The notes: a model not told the origin generated them from the sequence alone. Counted from the first letter of the stretch, positions 26,029-36,351 are shown. The stretch: DNA of 64,000 bases from Lentzea pudingi (GCF_014646255.1 NZ_BMNC01000002.1:742140-806139), one strand, 5' to 3'. Program-made: numbers and translations.

Positions 26029-26154
26029 GCGATTGGGGCTTGACCTTGAGGAGCTGGATGCGACCGTTGCAGGGATCGGCCGGGCTCTTAGTGCCCGGCC
26101 TTTTAAGGCCGATATGTGCATCCAGCTAGAGGCTCAAGGTCAAGCCCCAATCGC
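26029..26154. repeat. 126-bp inverted-repeat element with nested terminator hairpin
   Basis: Outer arms 26029-26050 and 26133-26154 are 22-bp perfect complements (GCGATTGGGGCTTGACCTTG...). A second 10-bp pair, AGCTGGATGC (26052-26061) with 26118-26127, continues the stem. At the tip GGCCGGGC (26078-26085) pairs with 26093-26100 and is followed by TTTT, like an intrinsic terminator for + transcripts. No ORF lies inside. The rest of the gap up to 26325 shows nothing else. Confidence 0.7.
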
Positions 26155-26325
26155 TATCGTCGCGCAGCGGCGATGACCGGCACCGGCCCGTCTTGACCTG
26201 CGCAACCACCCGCACAAGGCGACCACGCGCAAGCAAGGTGACCACCCCGCTGGAACGCGACGAAACCAACCCAACCCGCACCCGCCCGACCCCGCCGCCC
26301 GCCCCCGCCCAAAGGACCCCACCCC

Positions 26326-27162
26326 ATGCGCCGCCCCTCAATCCTCTACGTCTCCAACCTCGCCTACCCAGCCAAAGGCCGCCGCTACTGCGACGAGGAC
26401 ATCCACCTGACCTCACATCTGAGAACCCACTTCGACATAGCCATCTGCCACCCAGAAGACGCCACCGCCCTGATGCACAACCACGACACGGTGGTGATCA
26501 GGAACAGCGGCCCGATCAAGGACTACGAACCCGCCTACCACGCCTTCCGCACCCAGGCGAAGGCCACAGCCCAACGCGTCTACAACCCGCTCACCGGCAA
26601 GGGCGACATGGCCGGCAAGCAGTACATGATCGACCTGACGAACGACGGCTACCCGGTCATCCCCACGATCGACACAGCGGACCACCTCGACCGCCTCCCC
26701 CAGACCACCGAGTACGTCGTGAAGCCCAAGTCCGGCGCCGACTCACACGGCCTGGAGTTCGTAGCCGAGTCCAGCCTCCAAGCCAACCTGGCCGACAAAG
26801 CAAGAACCAACGACCAGATCCTCATCCAGCCCAAGATCGATTTCCGGTACGAGGTCTCGTTCTACTTCGTCGACCACGACTTCCAGTACGCCCTGAACGC
26901 CCCGGACCCGACCCAGCGCTGGGAGCTGAGCCGCTACGAACCCACAGCCGAAGACCTGGAGTTCGCACAACGGTTCGTCGACTGGAACGACCTCGACCAC
27001 GGCATCCAACGCGTCGACGCGTGCCGCACCGCGCAGGGTGACCTGCTGCTGGTCGAGTTGGAGGACCTGAACCCGTACCTGTCCCTCGACCGGACCACCG
27101 ACGAGGCCAGGGCGAGGTTCACCAGGGCGATGGCGGCCTCGATCGAGCGTTCACTGGGCTGA
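26326..27162 (+). CDS. ATP-grasp-fold protein of unknown substrate
   Basis: A 278-residue protein with the layout of an ATP-grasp ligase: an N-terminal Rossmann-like part (ILYVSNLAYPAKG), a central ATP-binding part with the Lys of VVKPKSGADSHG, and a C-terminal metal site VELEDLNPYLSL that matches the family's E-x-N pattern. Such enzymes join a carboxylate to an amine or thiol; here the partner genes give no clue. It starts at ATG 26326 and stands alone between the repeat region and kgd. A resistance or natural-product role is possible but unsupported. Confidence 0.7.
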   Translation: MRRPSILYVSNLAYPAKGRRYCDEDIHLTSHLRTHFDIAICHPEDATALMHNHDTVVIRNSGPIKDYEPAYHAFRTQAKATAQRVYNPLTGKGDMAGKQYMIDLTNDGYPVIPTIDTADHLDRLPQTTEYVVKPKSGADSHGLEFVAESSLQANLADKARTNDQILIQPKIDFRYEVSFYFVDHDFQYALNAPDPTQRWELSRYEPTAEDLEFAQRFVDWNDLDHGIQRVDACRTAQGDLLLVELEDLNPYLSLDRTTDEARARFTRAMAASIERSLG

Positions 27163-27275
27163 ACAAGATCAATGCGCAGGGCGGCCGTGTTGTACCTATC
27201 GTGAACTGATCAGTGCGCTCGGTGCGTATGCCCGTCCAACAGCCCGGTGAGCATTACCCGAAGGGAGGCGACGTA

Positions 27276-27377
27276 GTGAGACGCACATCAAGAATTGCTC
27301 AACTGCGGGTGACGGCAGGCCCTGTCCTGATCGATCCTGTGACCGAGCACTCCTTGCCTTGTGCCTCCAGTGTGTGA
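27276..27377 (+). CDS. possible 33-aa leader ORF upstream of kgd
   Basis: A GTG ORF of 34 codons (MRRTSRIAQLRVTAGPVLID...) with GAAGGGAGG seven bases upstream, much stronger than the kgd ribosome-binding site. It ends 79 bases before kgd. No family is recognised; it could be a translated leader or chance. The rest of the 27163-27456 gap shows no other supported feature. Confidence 0.35.
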   Translation: MRRTSRIAQLRVTAGPVLIDPVTEHSLPCASSV

Positions 27378-27456
27378 AGGCCCGGGCCAGGGGGACTAAC
27401 CTGGCTACCGCATGAGTCAACACCAAGAGCGAGATGGATAGAGGCGAGCGACAGCC

Positions 27457-30400
27457 GTGTCCAGCAGCAGTCCTGCGTCACAGTTCGGGCCGAACGAATG
27501 GCTCGTCGAGGAGATGTACGAGCAGTTCCTCGCGGACCCGTCATCGGTAGACCCGGCATGGCACGACTTCTTTGCCGACTACAAGCGTGCGGGTGCCAAC
27601 GGTAGCGCCGCCACGGCCAGCGCGGGTGGCTCCACGGCCACCACGACCGCGACCGTGACGCCGCCGACTGCCGACAACGGCAAGCCCGCGCCCGCGGCGG
27701 CACCCAAGCAGGCGGCGGCGCCGAAGCCCGCGGCCACGCTGCCGCAGACCGGCAAGCCCGCGCCGCAGCAGGCCGCGAAGGCCGCCCCGGTCAAGCCGAG
27801 TGCGCAGCCCGAGCAGAAGCAGTTGCGCGGTGCCTCCGCCGCGATCGCGAAGAACATGGAGCTGTCGCTCACCGTTCCGACCGCGACCAGCGTGCGCGCC
27901 GTGCCCGCGAAGCTGCTGGCCGACAACCGCATCGTCATCAACAACCACCTGAAGCGGACGCGCGGCGGGAAGGTCTCCTTCACGCACGTGATCGGCTACG
28001 CGGTCGTCCGGGCGCTGCAGGCGTTCCCGAACATGAACCGCCACTACGCCGAGGTCGACGGCAAGCCGTTCGTCGTCACGCCGGAGCACGTCAACTTCGG
28101 TCTGGCGATCGACCTGCCCGGCAAGGACGGCAGCCGCACGCTGGTCGTCGCGTCGGTCAAGGGCTGCGAGAACATGACGTTCACGCAGTTCTGGCAGGCC
28201 TACGAGGACCTGATCCGCAAGGCGCGCGGCGGCTCGCTGACGGCGGACGACTTCTCCGGCACCACGATCTCGCTGACCAACCCCGGCACGATCGGCACGA
28301 ACCACTCGGTGCCGCGGCTGCAGGCCGGTCAGGGCGCGATCATCGGCGTCGGCGCCATGGAGTACCCCGCGCACTTCCAGGGCACCAGCGAGCAGGCGCT
28401 CACGGACATGGGCGTCAGCAAGATCATCACGCTGACCTCCACGTACGACCACCGCATCATCCAGGGCGCGGAGTCGGGCGAGTTCCTCAAGCGCGTCCAC
28501 CAGTTGCTGCTGGGCGAGGACGGCTTCTACGACGACATCTTCGCGTCGCTGCGGCTGCCCTACGAGCCGATCCGCTGGGTCGCCGACATCCCCGAGGGCG
28601 CTGTCGACAAGACCGCCCGCGTCATCGAGCTGATCGACGCGTTCCGCACGCGCGGTCACCTGATGGCCGACACGGACCCGCTGAACTACCGCCAGCGCTC
28701 CCACGCCGACCTGGACGTGCTCAGCCACGGCCTGACGCTGTGGGACCTGGACCGCGAGTTCCCGGTCGGCGGCTTCGCCGGCAAGGAGCGGATGAAGCTC
28801 CGCGACATCCTGGGCGTGCTGCGCAACTCGTACTGCCGCACCGTCGGCGTCGAGTACATGCACATCCTCGAGCCCGAAGAGCGCCAGTGGATCCAGGAGC
28901 GCGTCGAGGTCCCGCACGAGAAGCCGCCGGCCACCGTGCAGAAGTACATCCTCAGCAAGCTGAACGCGGCTGAGGCCTTCGAGACGTTCCTGCAGACGAA
29001 GTACGTCGGCCAGAAGCGCTTCTCGCTCGAGGGCGGCGAGACCGTCATCCCGCTGCTCGACGCGGTGCTCGACAAGGCCGCCGAGCACGAGCTCGACGAG
29101 GTCGTCATCGGCATGCCGCACCGCGGCCGCCTCAACGTCCTCGCGAACATCGTCGGCAAGCCGATCTCGCAGATCTTCCGCGAGTTCGAGGGCAACCTCG
29201 ACCCCGGTCAGGCGCACGGCTCCGGCGACGTGAAGTACCACCTCGGTGCCGAGGGCAAGTACTTCCGCATGTTCGGCGACGGCGAGACCAAGGTGTCGCT
29301 GACGGCGAACCCGTCGCACCTCGAAGCGGTCGACCCGGTGCTCGAGGGCATCGTGCGCGCCAAGCAGGACCTGCTCGACAAGGGCGGCGACTTCTTCCCG
29401 GTGCTGCCGGTCGCCATGCACGGTGACGCGGCGTTCGCCGGTCAGGGTGTCGTGGCCGAGACGCTGAACCTGGCGCTGGTCCGCGGTTACCGCACCGGCG
29501 GCACGGTGCACATCGTCGTGAACAACCAGGTCGGCTTCACCACCGCGCCGGAGAACTCGCGGTCCTCGAAGTACTCGACCGACGTCGCGAAGATGATCGG
29601 CTCGCCGGTCTTCCACGTGAACGGCGACGACCCCGAGGCCTGCTACTGGGTCGCGAAGCTGGCCGTCGAGTACCGCCAGGCGTTCGCCAAGGACGTCGTG
29701 ATCGACATGGTCTGCTATCGCCGCCGCGGCCACAACGAGGGCGACGACCCCTCGATGACCCAGCCGGCGATGTACGACGTGATCGACCAGAAGCGCTCGG
29801 TGCGCAAGACCTACACCGAGTCCCTGATCGGCCGCGGCGACATCACGGTCGAAGAGGCCGAGAAGGCGCTGCAGGACTTCTCGAGCCAGCTGGAGCACGT
29901 CTTCAACGAGGTCCGCGAGCTCGAGAAGCACCCCGTGACGGTCAGCCCGTCCGTGGAGGCCGAGCAGCAGATCCCGGCGAAGCTGCCCACGGGCATCAGC
30001 CGCGAGACGCTGGAGCACATCGCGGACGCCCACGTGAACCTGCCGGAGGGCTTCACGCCGCACGCGCGCGTCAAGCCGGTGCTCGACCGCCGCGCCAAGA
30101 TGGCGCGCGAGGGTGGCATCGACTGGGCGTTCGCCGAGCTGCTCGCCTTCGGCTCGCTCGCGATCGAGGGCCGCAACATCCGCCTGGCCGGCCAGGACTC
30201 GCGCCGCGGCACGTTCGTGCAGCGCCACGCGACCCTGATCGACCGCAAGACCGGCGCGGAGCACACGCCGCTGCAGCACCTGTCCGACGACCAGGGCAAG
30301 TTCATGGTCTACGACTCGGTGCTGTCGGAGTTCGCGGCCGTGGGCTTCGAGTACGGCTACTCGGTGGCGAACCCGCAGGCACTGGTGCTGTGGGAGGCGC

Positions 30401-31146
30401 AGTTCGGCGACTTCGTCAACGGCGCCCAGCCGATCATCGACGAGTTCATCTCGTCCGGTGAGGCCAAGTGGGGCCAGCGTTCCGACGTCGTGATCCTGCT
30501 GCCGCACGGCCACGAGGGTCAGGGCCCCGACCACACGTCGGGCCGCATCGAGCGCTGGCTGCAGCTGTGCGCCGAGGGCTCGATGACCGTCGCGGTGCCG
30601 TCGACCCCGGCGAACTACTTCCACCTGCTGCGTCGCCACGCCCTCGACGGCGTCGACCGGCCGCTGATCGTGTTCACGCCGAAGTCCATGCTGCGCCTCA
30701 AGGCCGCGGTGTCCGGGACCGACGAGTTCATCAACGACCGCTTCCACTCGGTCATGGACGACCCGACGATCAAGGACCCGAACGCGGTCACGAAGGTCCT
30801 GCTGTGCAGCGGCAAGATCTCCTACGAGCTGCACGCCGAGCGTGAGAAGCGTGGCGGTGGCGACGTGGCGATCGTGCGCGTCGAGCAGCTCTACCCGGTC
30901 CCGGCCCGCAAGCTGACCGAGACCCTGGAGCGCTACCCGAACGCGAAGGACGTCCGCTGGGTGCAGGAGGAGCCGGCGAACCAGGGTGCCTGGCCGTTCT
31001 ACGGCCTGGCCCTGCCGGAGCTGCTGCCCGAGCACCTGGGCACCGTCCGCCGCGTGTCGCGCCGCCCGATGGCCGCCCCGTCGGCCGGTTCGAGCAAGGT
31101 GCACGAGGTCGAGCAGCGCGAGATCATCACCCGCGCGTTCGAGTAG
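27457..31146 (+). CDS. kgd: multifunctional 2-oxoglutarate metabolism enzyme (Kgd/SucA fusion)
   Basis: A 1229-residue actinobacterial fusion of an E2-like acyltransferase and E1o. A short E1-type N-terminal segment ([15 protein letters not shown]) is followed by an Ala/Pro/Lys linker (about 45-120), the acyltransferase domain (122-370, with the catalytic [14 protein letters not shown]) and the ThDP-dependent E1 (about 400-1229, with [13 protein letters not shown] and [13 protein letters not shown]). There is no lipoyl domain, as known for Kgd. It acts in the TCA cycle as 2-oxoglutarate dehydrogenase/decarboxylase. Start GTG 27457. A strong terminator follows, then a DUF6104 gene. Confidence 0.96.
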   Translation: MSSSSPASQFGPNEWLVEEMYEQFLADPSSVDPAWHDFFADYKRAGANGSAATASAGGSTATTTATVTPPTADNGKPAPAAAPKQAAAPKPAATLPQTGKPAPQQAAKAAPVKPSAQPEQKQLRGASAAIAKNMELSLTVPTATSVRAVPAKLLADNRIVINNHLKRTRGGKVSFTHVIGYAVVRALQAFPNMNRHYAEVDGKPFVVTPEHVNFGLAIDLPGKDGSRTLVVASVKGCENMTFTQFWQAYEDLIRKARGGSLTADDFSGTTISLTNPGTIGTNHSVPRLQAGQGAIIGVGAMEYPAHFQGTSEQALTDMGVSKIITLTSTYDHRIIQGAESGEFLKRVHQLLLGEDGFYDDIFASLRLPYEPIRWVADIPEGAVDKTARVIELIDAFRTRGHLMADTDPLNYRQRSHADLDVLSHGLTLWDLDREFPVGGFAGKERMKLRDILGVLRNSYCRTVGVEYMHILEPEERQWIQERVEVPHEKPPATVQKYILSKLNAAEAFETFLQTKYVGQKRFSLEGGETVIPLLDAVLDKAAEHELDEVVIGMPHRGRLNVLANIVGKPISQIFREFEGNLDPGQAHGSGDVKYHLGAEGKYFRMFGDGETKVSLTANPSHLEAVDPVLEGIVRAKQDLLDKGGDFFPVLPVAMHGDAAFAGQGVVAETLNLALVRGYRTGGTVHIVVNNQVGFTTAPENSRSSKYSTDVAKMIGSPVFHVNGDDPEACYWVAKLAVEYRQAFAKDVVIDMVCYRRRGHNEGDDPSMTQPAMYDVIDQKRSVRKTYTESLIGRGDITVEEAEKALQDFSSQLEHVFNEVRELEKHPVTVSPSVEAEQQIPAKLPTGISRETLEHIADAHVNLPEGFTPHARVKPVLDRRAKMAREGGIDWAFAELLAFGSLAIEGRNIRLAGQDSRRGTFVQRHATLIDRKTGAEHTPLQHLSDDQGKFMVYDSVLSEFAAVGFEYGYSVANPQALVLWEAQFGDFVNGAQPIIDEFISSGEAKWGQRSDVVILLPHGHEGQGPDHTSGRIERWLQLCAEGSMTVAVPSTPANYFHLLRRHALDGVDRPLIVFTPKSMLRLKAAVSGTDEFINDRFHSVMDDPTIKDPNAVTKVLLCSGKISYELHAEREKRGGGDVAIVRVEQLYPVPARKLTETLERYPNAKDVRWVQEEPANQGAWPFYGLALPELLPEHLGTVRRVSRRPMAAPSAGSSKVHEVEQREIITRAFE

Positions 31147-31160
31147 GCCAGTACCGAACG

Positions 31161-31203
31161 AAACGAGCCGCCGGATTCCCTTGGGGTCCGGCGGCTCGTT
31201 TTC
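31161..31203 (+). terminator. intrinsic terminator of kgd
   Basis: A perfect 15-bp stem, AAACGAGCCGCCGGA (31161-31175) with 31187-31201, an 11-base loop and TTTT spanning the end of the stem. It starts 15 bases after the kgd stop. Confidence 0.9.
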
Positions 31204-31226
31204 TGAGTCCTCACAGGAGTTTCGCC

Positions 31227-31403
31227 ATGTACCACACCGATCGCGGCATCGAGGAGCTCGAGAAGCGGCGCGGCGAGGAGGAGGTCACGTTCGCGTGGCT
31301 CGCCGACAAGCTGCGGGAGTTCGTCGACGCCAACCCCGACTTCGAGACGCCCATCGAGCGCTTCGCCACGTTCCTGGCGCGCGACGACGACTTCGAGGAC
31401 TAG
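31227..31403 (+). CDS. DUF6104 family small protein
   Basis: A 58-residue acidic helical protein (MYHTDRGIEELEKRRGEEEV...). It matches the conserved actinobacterial DUF6104 pattern, with TDRGIEELEKRRGEEEVT at the start and an acidic tail. The function is unknown. CAGGAG precedes ATG 31227 at good spacing. It lies just past the kgd terminator, on the same strand; whether read-through links them is not shown. Confidence 0.82.
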   Translation: MYHTDRGIEELEKRRGEEEVTFAWLADKLREFVDANPDFETPIERFATFLARDDDFED

Positions 31404-31452
31404 TCGCCTCGAATAACGTGACATCCCGCGCATCTCGGGCGAATAGAGGTGC

Positions 31453-34002
31453 ATGGGCAAGATCCTCGGCCTGCTCGGCATGGCCATCGCACCTCCGGCC
31501 GCCGCCTTCGCGTTCCTGCAGACCTGGGCGAAGGCACACCCGGTGCTGGCCCTGGTCGTGTTGGTCGCATACGAAGCGGTCGTCTTGGGGCTCGGCTTCG
31601 CGGGCAAGCTCGTCGGCGGTACCGCCGACGAGCTGAACAAGCGCTGGAAAGACGACCTCGCCAGGACGATCGACGAGGGCACCCGCCGCCGCTTCTCCGG
31701 TTTCGAACGCCGCTATCGCGAGTCCGTTCTGGGCAGTCTGAGGTTCATCGACCTCAAAGGCCTCGCCACGATGGGCTTCTACACACCGGAGCTGGACGAG
31801 GTCTTCGTCGACGTCAGCCTCGCGCACAGCGATCCGACGACGGTGCCTTCCGACGTGCTGGGCCACCGCCAGACCCAGCGCGAGCGGCGCGTCATCGGCG
31901 ACTTGATCAACCAGCAGCAGCCCGTCGTGCTCGCCGTGATCGGCGCACCGGGCTGTGGCAAGACGACTTTGCTGCGACACACCGCACTCCTCGTGTGCCG
32001 GGAACGACGTCGTCGCCGACGCAAGATCCCAGCGCTGCTCTACCTGCGGGACCACGTGCAGGCGATCACGGAGGGCACCGCGCTTCCCGACGTGATCGAT
32101 CGCGCCGCCCCGGTGGGCTGGTTCGAGCAGCAGTTGCGCGCGGGTTCGTGCGTGGTGCTCCTCGACGGTCTGGACGAGGTCGCCGACCAGCAGAACCGCC
32201 GCGCCGTCTCGGACTGGGTCGAACGCCAGATCATCCGCTACCCGCTGAACGACTTCGTGATCACGTCCCGTCCGCACGGCTACGAGACGGCTCCGGTGTC
32301 CGGCGCGGACATCGTGCAGGTCCGCGGCTTCACCGACGACCAGGTGACCAGGTTCGTCCGCAGCTGGTACTTCGCCTTCGAACAGCGCAGCACCGGCGAG
32401 AAGTCACCCGAGATCGCCCGCCGCGCCGAGGAGGAGGCGAACGACCTCCTCGAACGACTGCACCAGAACCCCTCGCTCTACGAGCTCACGGTGAACCCGT
32501 TGTTGCTCACCATGATCGCGAACGTGCACAAGTTCCGCGGTGCGCTGCCGGGCAGCCGCGTGGACCTCTACAGCGAGATCTGCCAGGTGCTGCTGTGGCG
32601 CAGGCAGGAGGCGAAGAAACTCGTCTCGGAACTGACCGGCGACCAGAAGATGACGCTGCTGAGCGGACTCGCCTACTCGATGATGAGCCGCCAACTGCGC
32701 GACATCAGCCGGGACGACCTGTCCGCCGAGTTCCGTTCCTCCCTGCGGCGCATGGCCAGGGGCATGGACGAACAGGACTTCATGGCGGACATGACCTCGT
32801 GCGGGCTTCTGCTCGAACGTGAGCGCGACATGTTCGCCTTCGCGCACCTGACTTTCCAGGAGTACCTGGCAGCTCACCACATCCGGGAAAAGCAGCTCGC
32901 GCCGCAACTGGCCGCCCGCGTCGACGACGCGTGGTGGCGCGAAACCACCCTGCTGTTCGTGGCACGCGCGAACGCTGACCCGATCGTGCGGGCATGCCTC
33001 GAATCCGGGACGGTTGCAGCGCTGTCGCTGGCATTGGACTGTTCCGAGGAAGGCAGCGAGCTGTCACCGGGATTGCGCGGGGACCTCGACGCGATGCTGC
33101 GAGCGGTGTCCGATTCCGGAGACGACACATCGTTCCGCAACCTCATGGTCCAAGTCGTGGTGTCCCGATACCTGCGCCGGCTGGTGCGCACCGGCGAAGG
33201 AACCCGGCTGTGCGCGGAGCCGGTGAGCAACCGCATCTACCAGCTCTTCCTGGACGTCCACCCGCATTGTTCCCCCGACGTGCCTCTCGGTGCCCCCGAC
33301 GAACCGGTCAGGGGTGTCTGGGGTGACGACGCGCTCTCGTTCGTCGAGTGGGTCAACAGGCTGTCTCCTGGCGTGACCTTCCGGCTGCCTCGCCAGGAAG
33401 AACTCCGCTCATCGCCGACCTTCGCGAAATTGAGGCCGCTCTCCCCCTGGATCATCGACAGCAACTCCGGCCTGCCGTACCAGGAGATCCATTACCAGAC
33501 CACCAGGGAGGAACTCCGCAGCGATCTGCAGGCCGATCTCGGCACAATGGTGCAGCTCGAGCTCGAAGAGCCGCCGAACGGATTCGTGAAGTTGCGGCAC
33601 CACATCGTCGAGACGATCAACGCAGCCAGCGCTCGCGGAAGCAGCTTCAGAAAGCACTTTCCACGTTCGTTCCTGGATGCCGCATGTCCCAAAGGGGAAG
33701 TCGCGTACCTCACGTCACTCAACGGCTACATAACGGCAATGCAGGGCGTGCCGCTGAGCCGTCAGGGCCAGGCGATGCTGCCGGTGTTCGACGACCTGCT
33801 CGCCGCGATCCACTCCGAACCGAGCAGGCTCGACAATTCAATCGCCTCATGGCTGCGCATAGCCGCCATGTGCCTTGTGCTGGAAACAAGTGAGGATCGC
33901 CAGGAGGCGTTCCGGGGTCTCGCCGCCAACGTGTCAGTCTTGCAACGACGCGCCGACGGCAGACTCCCCGCGAACGAAACGATCATCCTGGCAACGGACT
34001 AG
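31453..34002 (+). CDS. NACHT-domain STAND ATPase
   Basis: An 849-residue NLR-like protein. One or two hydrophobic helices at residues 1-55 suggest membrane attachment. The NACHT ATPase follows, with Walker A GAPGCGKT (164-171) and Walker B LLDGLDEV (from ~236), then NACHT winged-helix segments (VNPLLLTMIANVHKFRG) and a long helical sensor region with FAHLTFQEYLAAHHI. Around 625-650, DDALSFVEWVN and TFRLPRQEEL resemble the formylglycine-generating-enzyme/sulfatase-modifying-factor fold. Bacterial NACHT proteins include anti-phage sensors; that role here is inference. It stands alone, with no linked effector gene. Confidence 0.85.
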   Translation: MGKILGLLGMAIAPPAAAFAFLQTWAKAHPVLALVVLVAYEAVVLGLGFAGKLVGGTADELNKRWKDDLARTIDEGTRRRFSGFERRYRESVLGSLRFIDLKGLATMGFYTPELDEVFVDVSLAHSDPTTVPSDVLGHRQTQRERRVIGDLINQQQPVVLAVIGAPGCGKTTLLRHTALLVCRERRRRRRKIPALLYLRDHVQAITEGTALPDVIDRAAPVGWFEQQLRAGSCVVLLDGLDEVADQQNRRAVSDWVERQIIRYPLNDFVITSRPHGYETAPVSGADIVQVRGFTDDQVTRFVRSWYFAFEQRSTGEKSPEIARRAEEEANDLLERLHQNPSLYELTVNPLLLTMIANVHKFRGALPGSRVDLYSEICQVLLWRRQEAKKLVSELTGDQKMTLLSGLAYSMMSRQLRDISRDDLSAEFRSSLRRMARGMDEQDFMADMTSCGLLLERERDMFAFAHLTFQEYLAAHHIREKQLAPQLAARVDDAWWRETTLLFVARANADPIVRACLESGTVAALSLALDCSEEGSELSPGLRGDLDAMLRAVSDSGDDTSFRNLMVQVVVSRYLRRLVRTGEGTRLCAEPVSNRIYQLFLDVHPHCSPDVPLGAPDEPVRGVWGDDALSFVEWVNRLSPGVTFRLPRQEELRSSPTFAKLRPLSPWIIDSNSGLPYQEIHYQTTREELRSDLQADLGTMVQLELEEPPNGFVKLRHHIVETINAASARGSSFRKHFPRSFLDAACPKGEVAYLTSLNGYITAMQGVPLSRQGQAMLPVFDDLLAAIHSEPSRLDNSIASWLRIAAMCLVLETSEDRQEAFRGLAANVSVLQRRADGRLPANETIILATD

Positions 34003-34003
34003 A

Positions 34004-34996
34004 TCACCAGGCGTAAGCCTCCGGCGCCGGCTTCGACCCGTTCGGCCCCGGCGCCGGGAACAACTCGTCCAGCTTCCCCAGCACCTCCGCGTCGAGCTTC
34101 AACTCCGCCGCACGCAACGAGTTGTCGAGCTGCTCGATGGTGCGCGGCCCGATGATCGGCGCGGTCACACCCTCCTGGTGCAGCAGCCACGCGAGGCCGA
34201 CGTTGGCCGGGTCCTCGCCGATCTCGGCGCACAGCTTCTCGTAGGCCTCGATCTGGTCGCGGCTCTTCTCCAGCGCGTCCGCGGAACGCCCGGAAGCGGA
34301 CCGGGAGACCCCGCCTTCGCGCTGCTTGCGCAACACGCCGCCGAGCAGCCCGCCGTGCAACGGTGACCACGGGATCACGCCGAGGCCGTAGTGGCGGGCC
34401 GCCGGCAGGACCTCCAGCTCGGCCCAGCGGGTCATCAGGTTGTAGATCGACTGCTCGGACACCAGGCCGAGGAACCCGCGGGTGCGCGCGGCCTCGGCGG
34501 CCTGGGCGATGTGCCAGCCCGCGAAGTTGGACGAGCCGAAGTAGATGACCTTGCCCTGCTGGCGCAGGACCGAGAAGGCTTCCCATATCTCGTCCCACGG
34601 CGTGTCCCGGTCGACGTGGTGCATCTGGTACAGGTCGATGTAGTCGGTCTGCAGGCGCTTCAAAGACGCATCGCAAGCGCGGCGGATGTTCAGCGCCGAC
34701 AGCTTGGTCTCGTTCGGCCAGTCACCCATGCTGCCGTAGAGCTTGGTGGCGACGACGGTCCGCTCGCGGCGGGTGCCGCCCTGGGCGAACCAGTTGCCGA
34801 TGATGTTCTCGGTGACGCCCTCGCCCTTCTTCCAGCCGTAGACGTTGGCCGTGTCGAAGAAGTTCAGTCCGTGTTCGTGGGCGCGGTCCATGATGGCGTG
34901 GCTGTCGGCCTCTGAGGTCTCGGGACCGAAGTTCATCGTGCCGAGGCACAGGCGGGAGACGGACAGGCCGCTGCGACCGAGCTGGGTGTACTCCAT
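34004..34996 (-). CDS. aldo/keto reductase
   Basis: A 330-residue NADPH-dependent TIM-barrel reductase. The tetrad is visible: Asp in FFDTANVYG with Tyr, Lys in VVATKLYG, and His in YQMHHVD. The C-terminal GPRTIEQLDNSL binds the cofactor phosphate. It is closest in style to the YghZ/AKR13-AKR14 type with unknown natural substrate. The ATG 34996 gives the usual MEYTQLGRSGL start; the longer frame to 35080 has no support. It ends 2 bases from the stop of the converging NACHT gene and is divergent from subtilase 1. Confidence 0.9.
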   Translation of the reverse strand: MEYTQLGRSGLSVSRLCLGTMNFGPETSEADSHAIMDRAHEHGLNFFDTANVYGWKKGEGVTENIIGNWFAQGGTRRERTVVATKLYGSMGDWPNETKLSALNIRRACDASLKRLQTDYIDLYQMHHVDRDTPWDEIWEAFSVLRQQGKVIYFGSSNFAGWHIAQAAEAARTRGFLGLVSEQSIYNLMTRWAELEVLPAARHYGLGVIPWSPLHGGLLGGVLRKQREGGVSRSASGRSADALEKSRDQIEAYEKLCAEIGEDPANVGLAWLLHQEGVTAPIIGPRTIEQLDNSLRAAELKLDAEVLGKLDELFPAPGPNGSKPAPEAYAW

Positions 34997-35060
34997 GGCC
35001 TCCACCCTGCCTCGCGGCGCGGCATTGTGCCACGTGGAGCTGCTCCAGCTCGCCACAGAG

Positions 35061-35097
35061 TTGACAGTATTGAGGACCAAATTTTCTCACCTGTCAT
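35061..35097 (+). promoter_or_regulatory. conserved promoter/operator of subtilase gene 1
   Basis: TTGACAGTATTGAGGACC followed by AAATTTTC and ACCTGTCAT closely matches the block at 37337-37373 (23 of the first 26 bases identical). A -35-like TTGAGG (35070-35075) and -10-like TGTCAT (35092-35097) are 16 bp apart. The conservation beyond core promoter bases suggests a regulator site too. Confidence 0.6.
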
Positions 35098-35151
35098 TTC
35101 ACCCACTCGTGAAGTTACGTTTCATCGCGTTCAAGCCGCAAGGAGGAACCG

Positions 35152-36324
35152 ATGAGAACCAAGACCTGCATTTCCGTCGCATTGTTGGCGACCGCCTTCT
35201 GCACTCCCACCGCCAATGCGGCGGAAAAGGATGTCATCGGTACCGGGGACGCTGTTGCGAACAGCTACATCGTCGTCCTGAAGGACGACGCCAAGGTGTC
35301 CCCGCAGACCATGCTGAGCAAGTACAAGGGCACGCTCAAGCACACCTACCGGGCCGCGCTCAACGGTTTCTCCGTGCACGACATGTCCGAGCAGCAGGCG
35401 AGGCGGCTGGCGGCCGACTCCAGGGTCTCCTACGTGCAGCGCAACCTCCGCACGAAGATCCAGCAGAACCAGTTCAACCCCGTCTGGGGTCTCGACCGCA
35501 CGGATCAGCGCGCTCTTCCGCTGAACGGCCGCTACACCTATCCCGACCAAGCGGGAGCGGGGGTGCGTGCGTATGTGATCGACAGCGGAATTCGAACCAC
35601 GCACGTCGATTTCCAGGGACGCGCTTCGCACGGGTTCGACGTCATCAACAACGACCCGATCGCGGATGACTGCAACGGGCACGGCACCCACGTCGCGAGC
35701 ACGATCGCGGGCCGGACCTACGGCGTCGCCAAGCAGGCGCGGGTCATCGGTGTGAAGGCGATCGGCTGCGACGGGTTCTCGGTCGGTGACAGCATCATCG
35801 CCGGCATCGACTGGGTCACCGACAACGGTGTGCGCCCCGCCGTGGTCAACATGAGCGTCGGCGGCTTCGGCGAGGACCAGGGTCAGGCGGATGCGCTCCG
35901 GCGTTCGATCGCGGCCGGCTTCACCTACGTGGTGGCAGCGGGCAACGACGGCCGGGACGCCTGCCAGTACTCGCCCGCCGGCATCGAGGAAGCGATCACG
36001 GTCGGCGCCACCGACCGCAACGACAACCGCGCGCAGTTCACCTGGCCCGGGTCTTCGAACCACGGCCGCTGCGTCGACATCTGGGCGCCGGGCAGGGACG
36101 TCCAGGCCGCCTCGGCCAGGAACGACTTCATCACCGAGTTCCGGAGCGGCACGTCCATGGCCACACCGCACGTCGCCGGCGCCGCGGCGCTGCACCTGGG
36201 CGCGAACCCGAACGCGACGCACCAGCAGGTGCGCGACGCGCTCGTGAACAACGCGACCACCACCGCCAACCTGCGCGACCTGCGCGCCGGTTCGCCCAAC
36301 AGGCTGCTGTACATCGGGAACTAG
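35152..36324 (+). CDS. secreted S8 subtilisin-like serine protease 1
   Basis: A 390-residue secreted protease of the proteinase K subgroup. Signal peptide about 1-23 (ANA), inhibitor_I9 propeptide about 35-110 ([14 protein letters not shown]), then the catalytic domain with Asp144 (YVIDSGI), His177 (NGHGTHVAS) and Ser335 (SGTSMATPHVAG). Several cysteines suggest disulfides as in proteinase K. A strong AAGGAGGAA precedes ATG 35152. It converges with the HTH-regulator gene at 36375, and the same pair is repeated at 37437-39622. The SSI inhibitor at 7483 could act on it. Confidence 0.93.
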   Translation: MRTKTCISVALLATAFCTPTANAAEKDVIGTGDAVANSYIVVLKDDAKVSPQTMLSKYKGTLKHTYRAALNGFSVHDMSEQQARRLAADSRVSYVQRNLRTKIQQNQFNPVWGLDRTDQRALPLNGRYTYPDQAGAGVRAYVIDSGIRTTHVDFQGRASHGFDVINNDPIADDCNGHGTHVASTIAGRTYGVAKQARVIGVKAIGCDGFSVGDSIIAGIDWVTDNGVRPAVVNMSVGGFGEDQGQADALRRSIAAGFTYVVAAGNDGRDACQYSPAGIEEAITVGATDRNDNRAQFTWPGSSNHGRCVDIWAPGRDVQAASARNDFITEFRSGTSMATPHVAGAAALHLGANPNATHQQVRDALVNNATTTANLRDLRAGSPNRLLYIGN

Positions 36325-36351
36325 GGGAACAGGAACCCTCGATGGACAGCT

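Noticed and set aside
27541..31104. 1187-residue open frame antisense to kgd
   Set aside because: It is the mirror frame of a high-GC gene; it is Arg/Leu/Val-rich with no domain, and the kgd frame is unmistakable.
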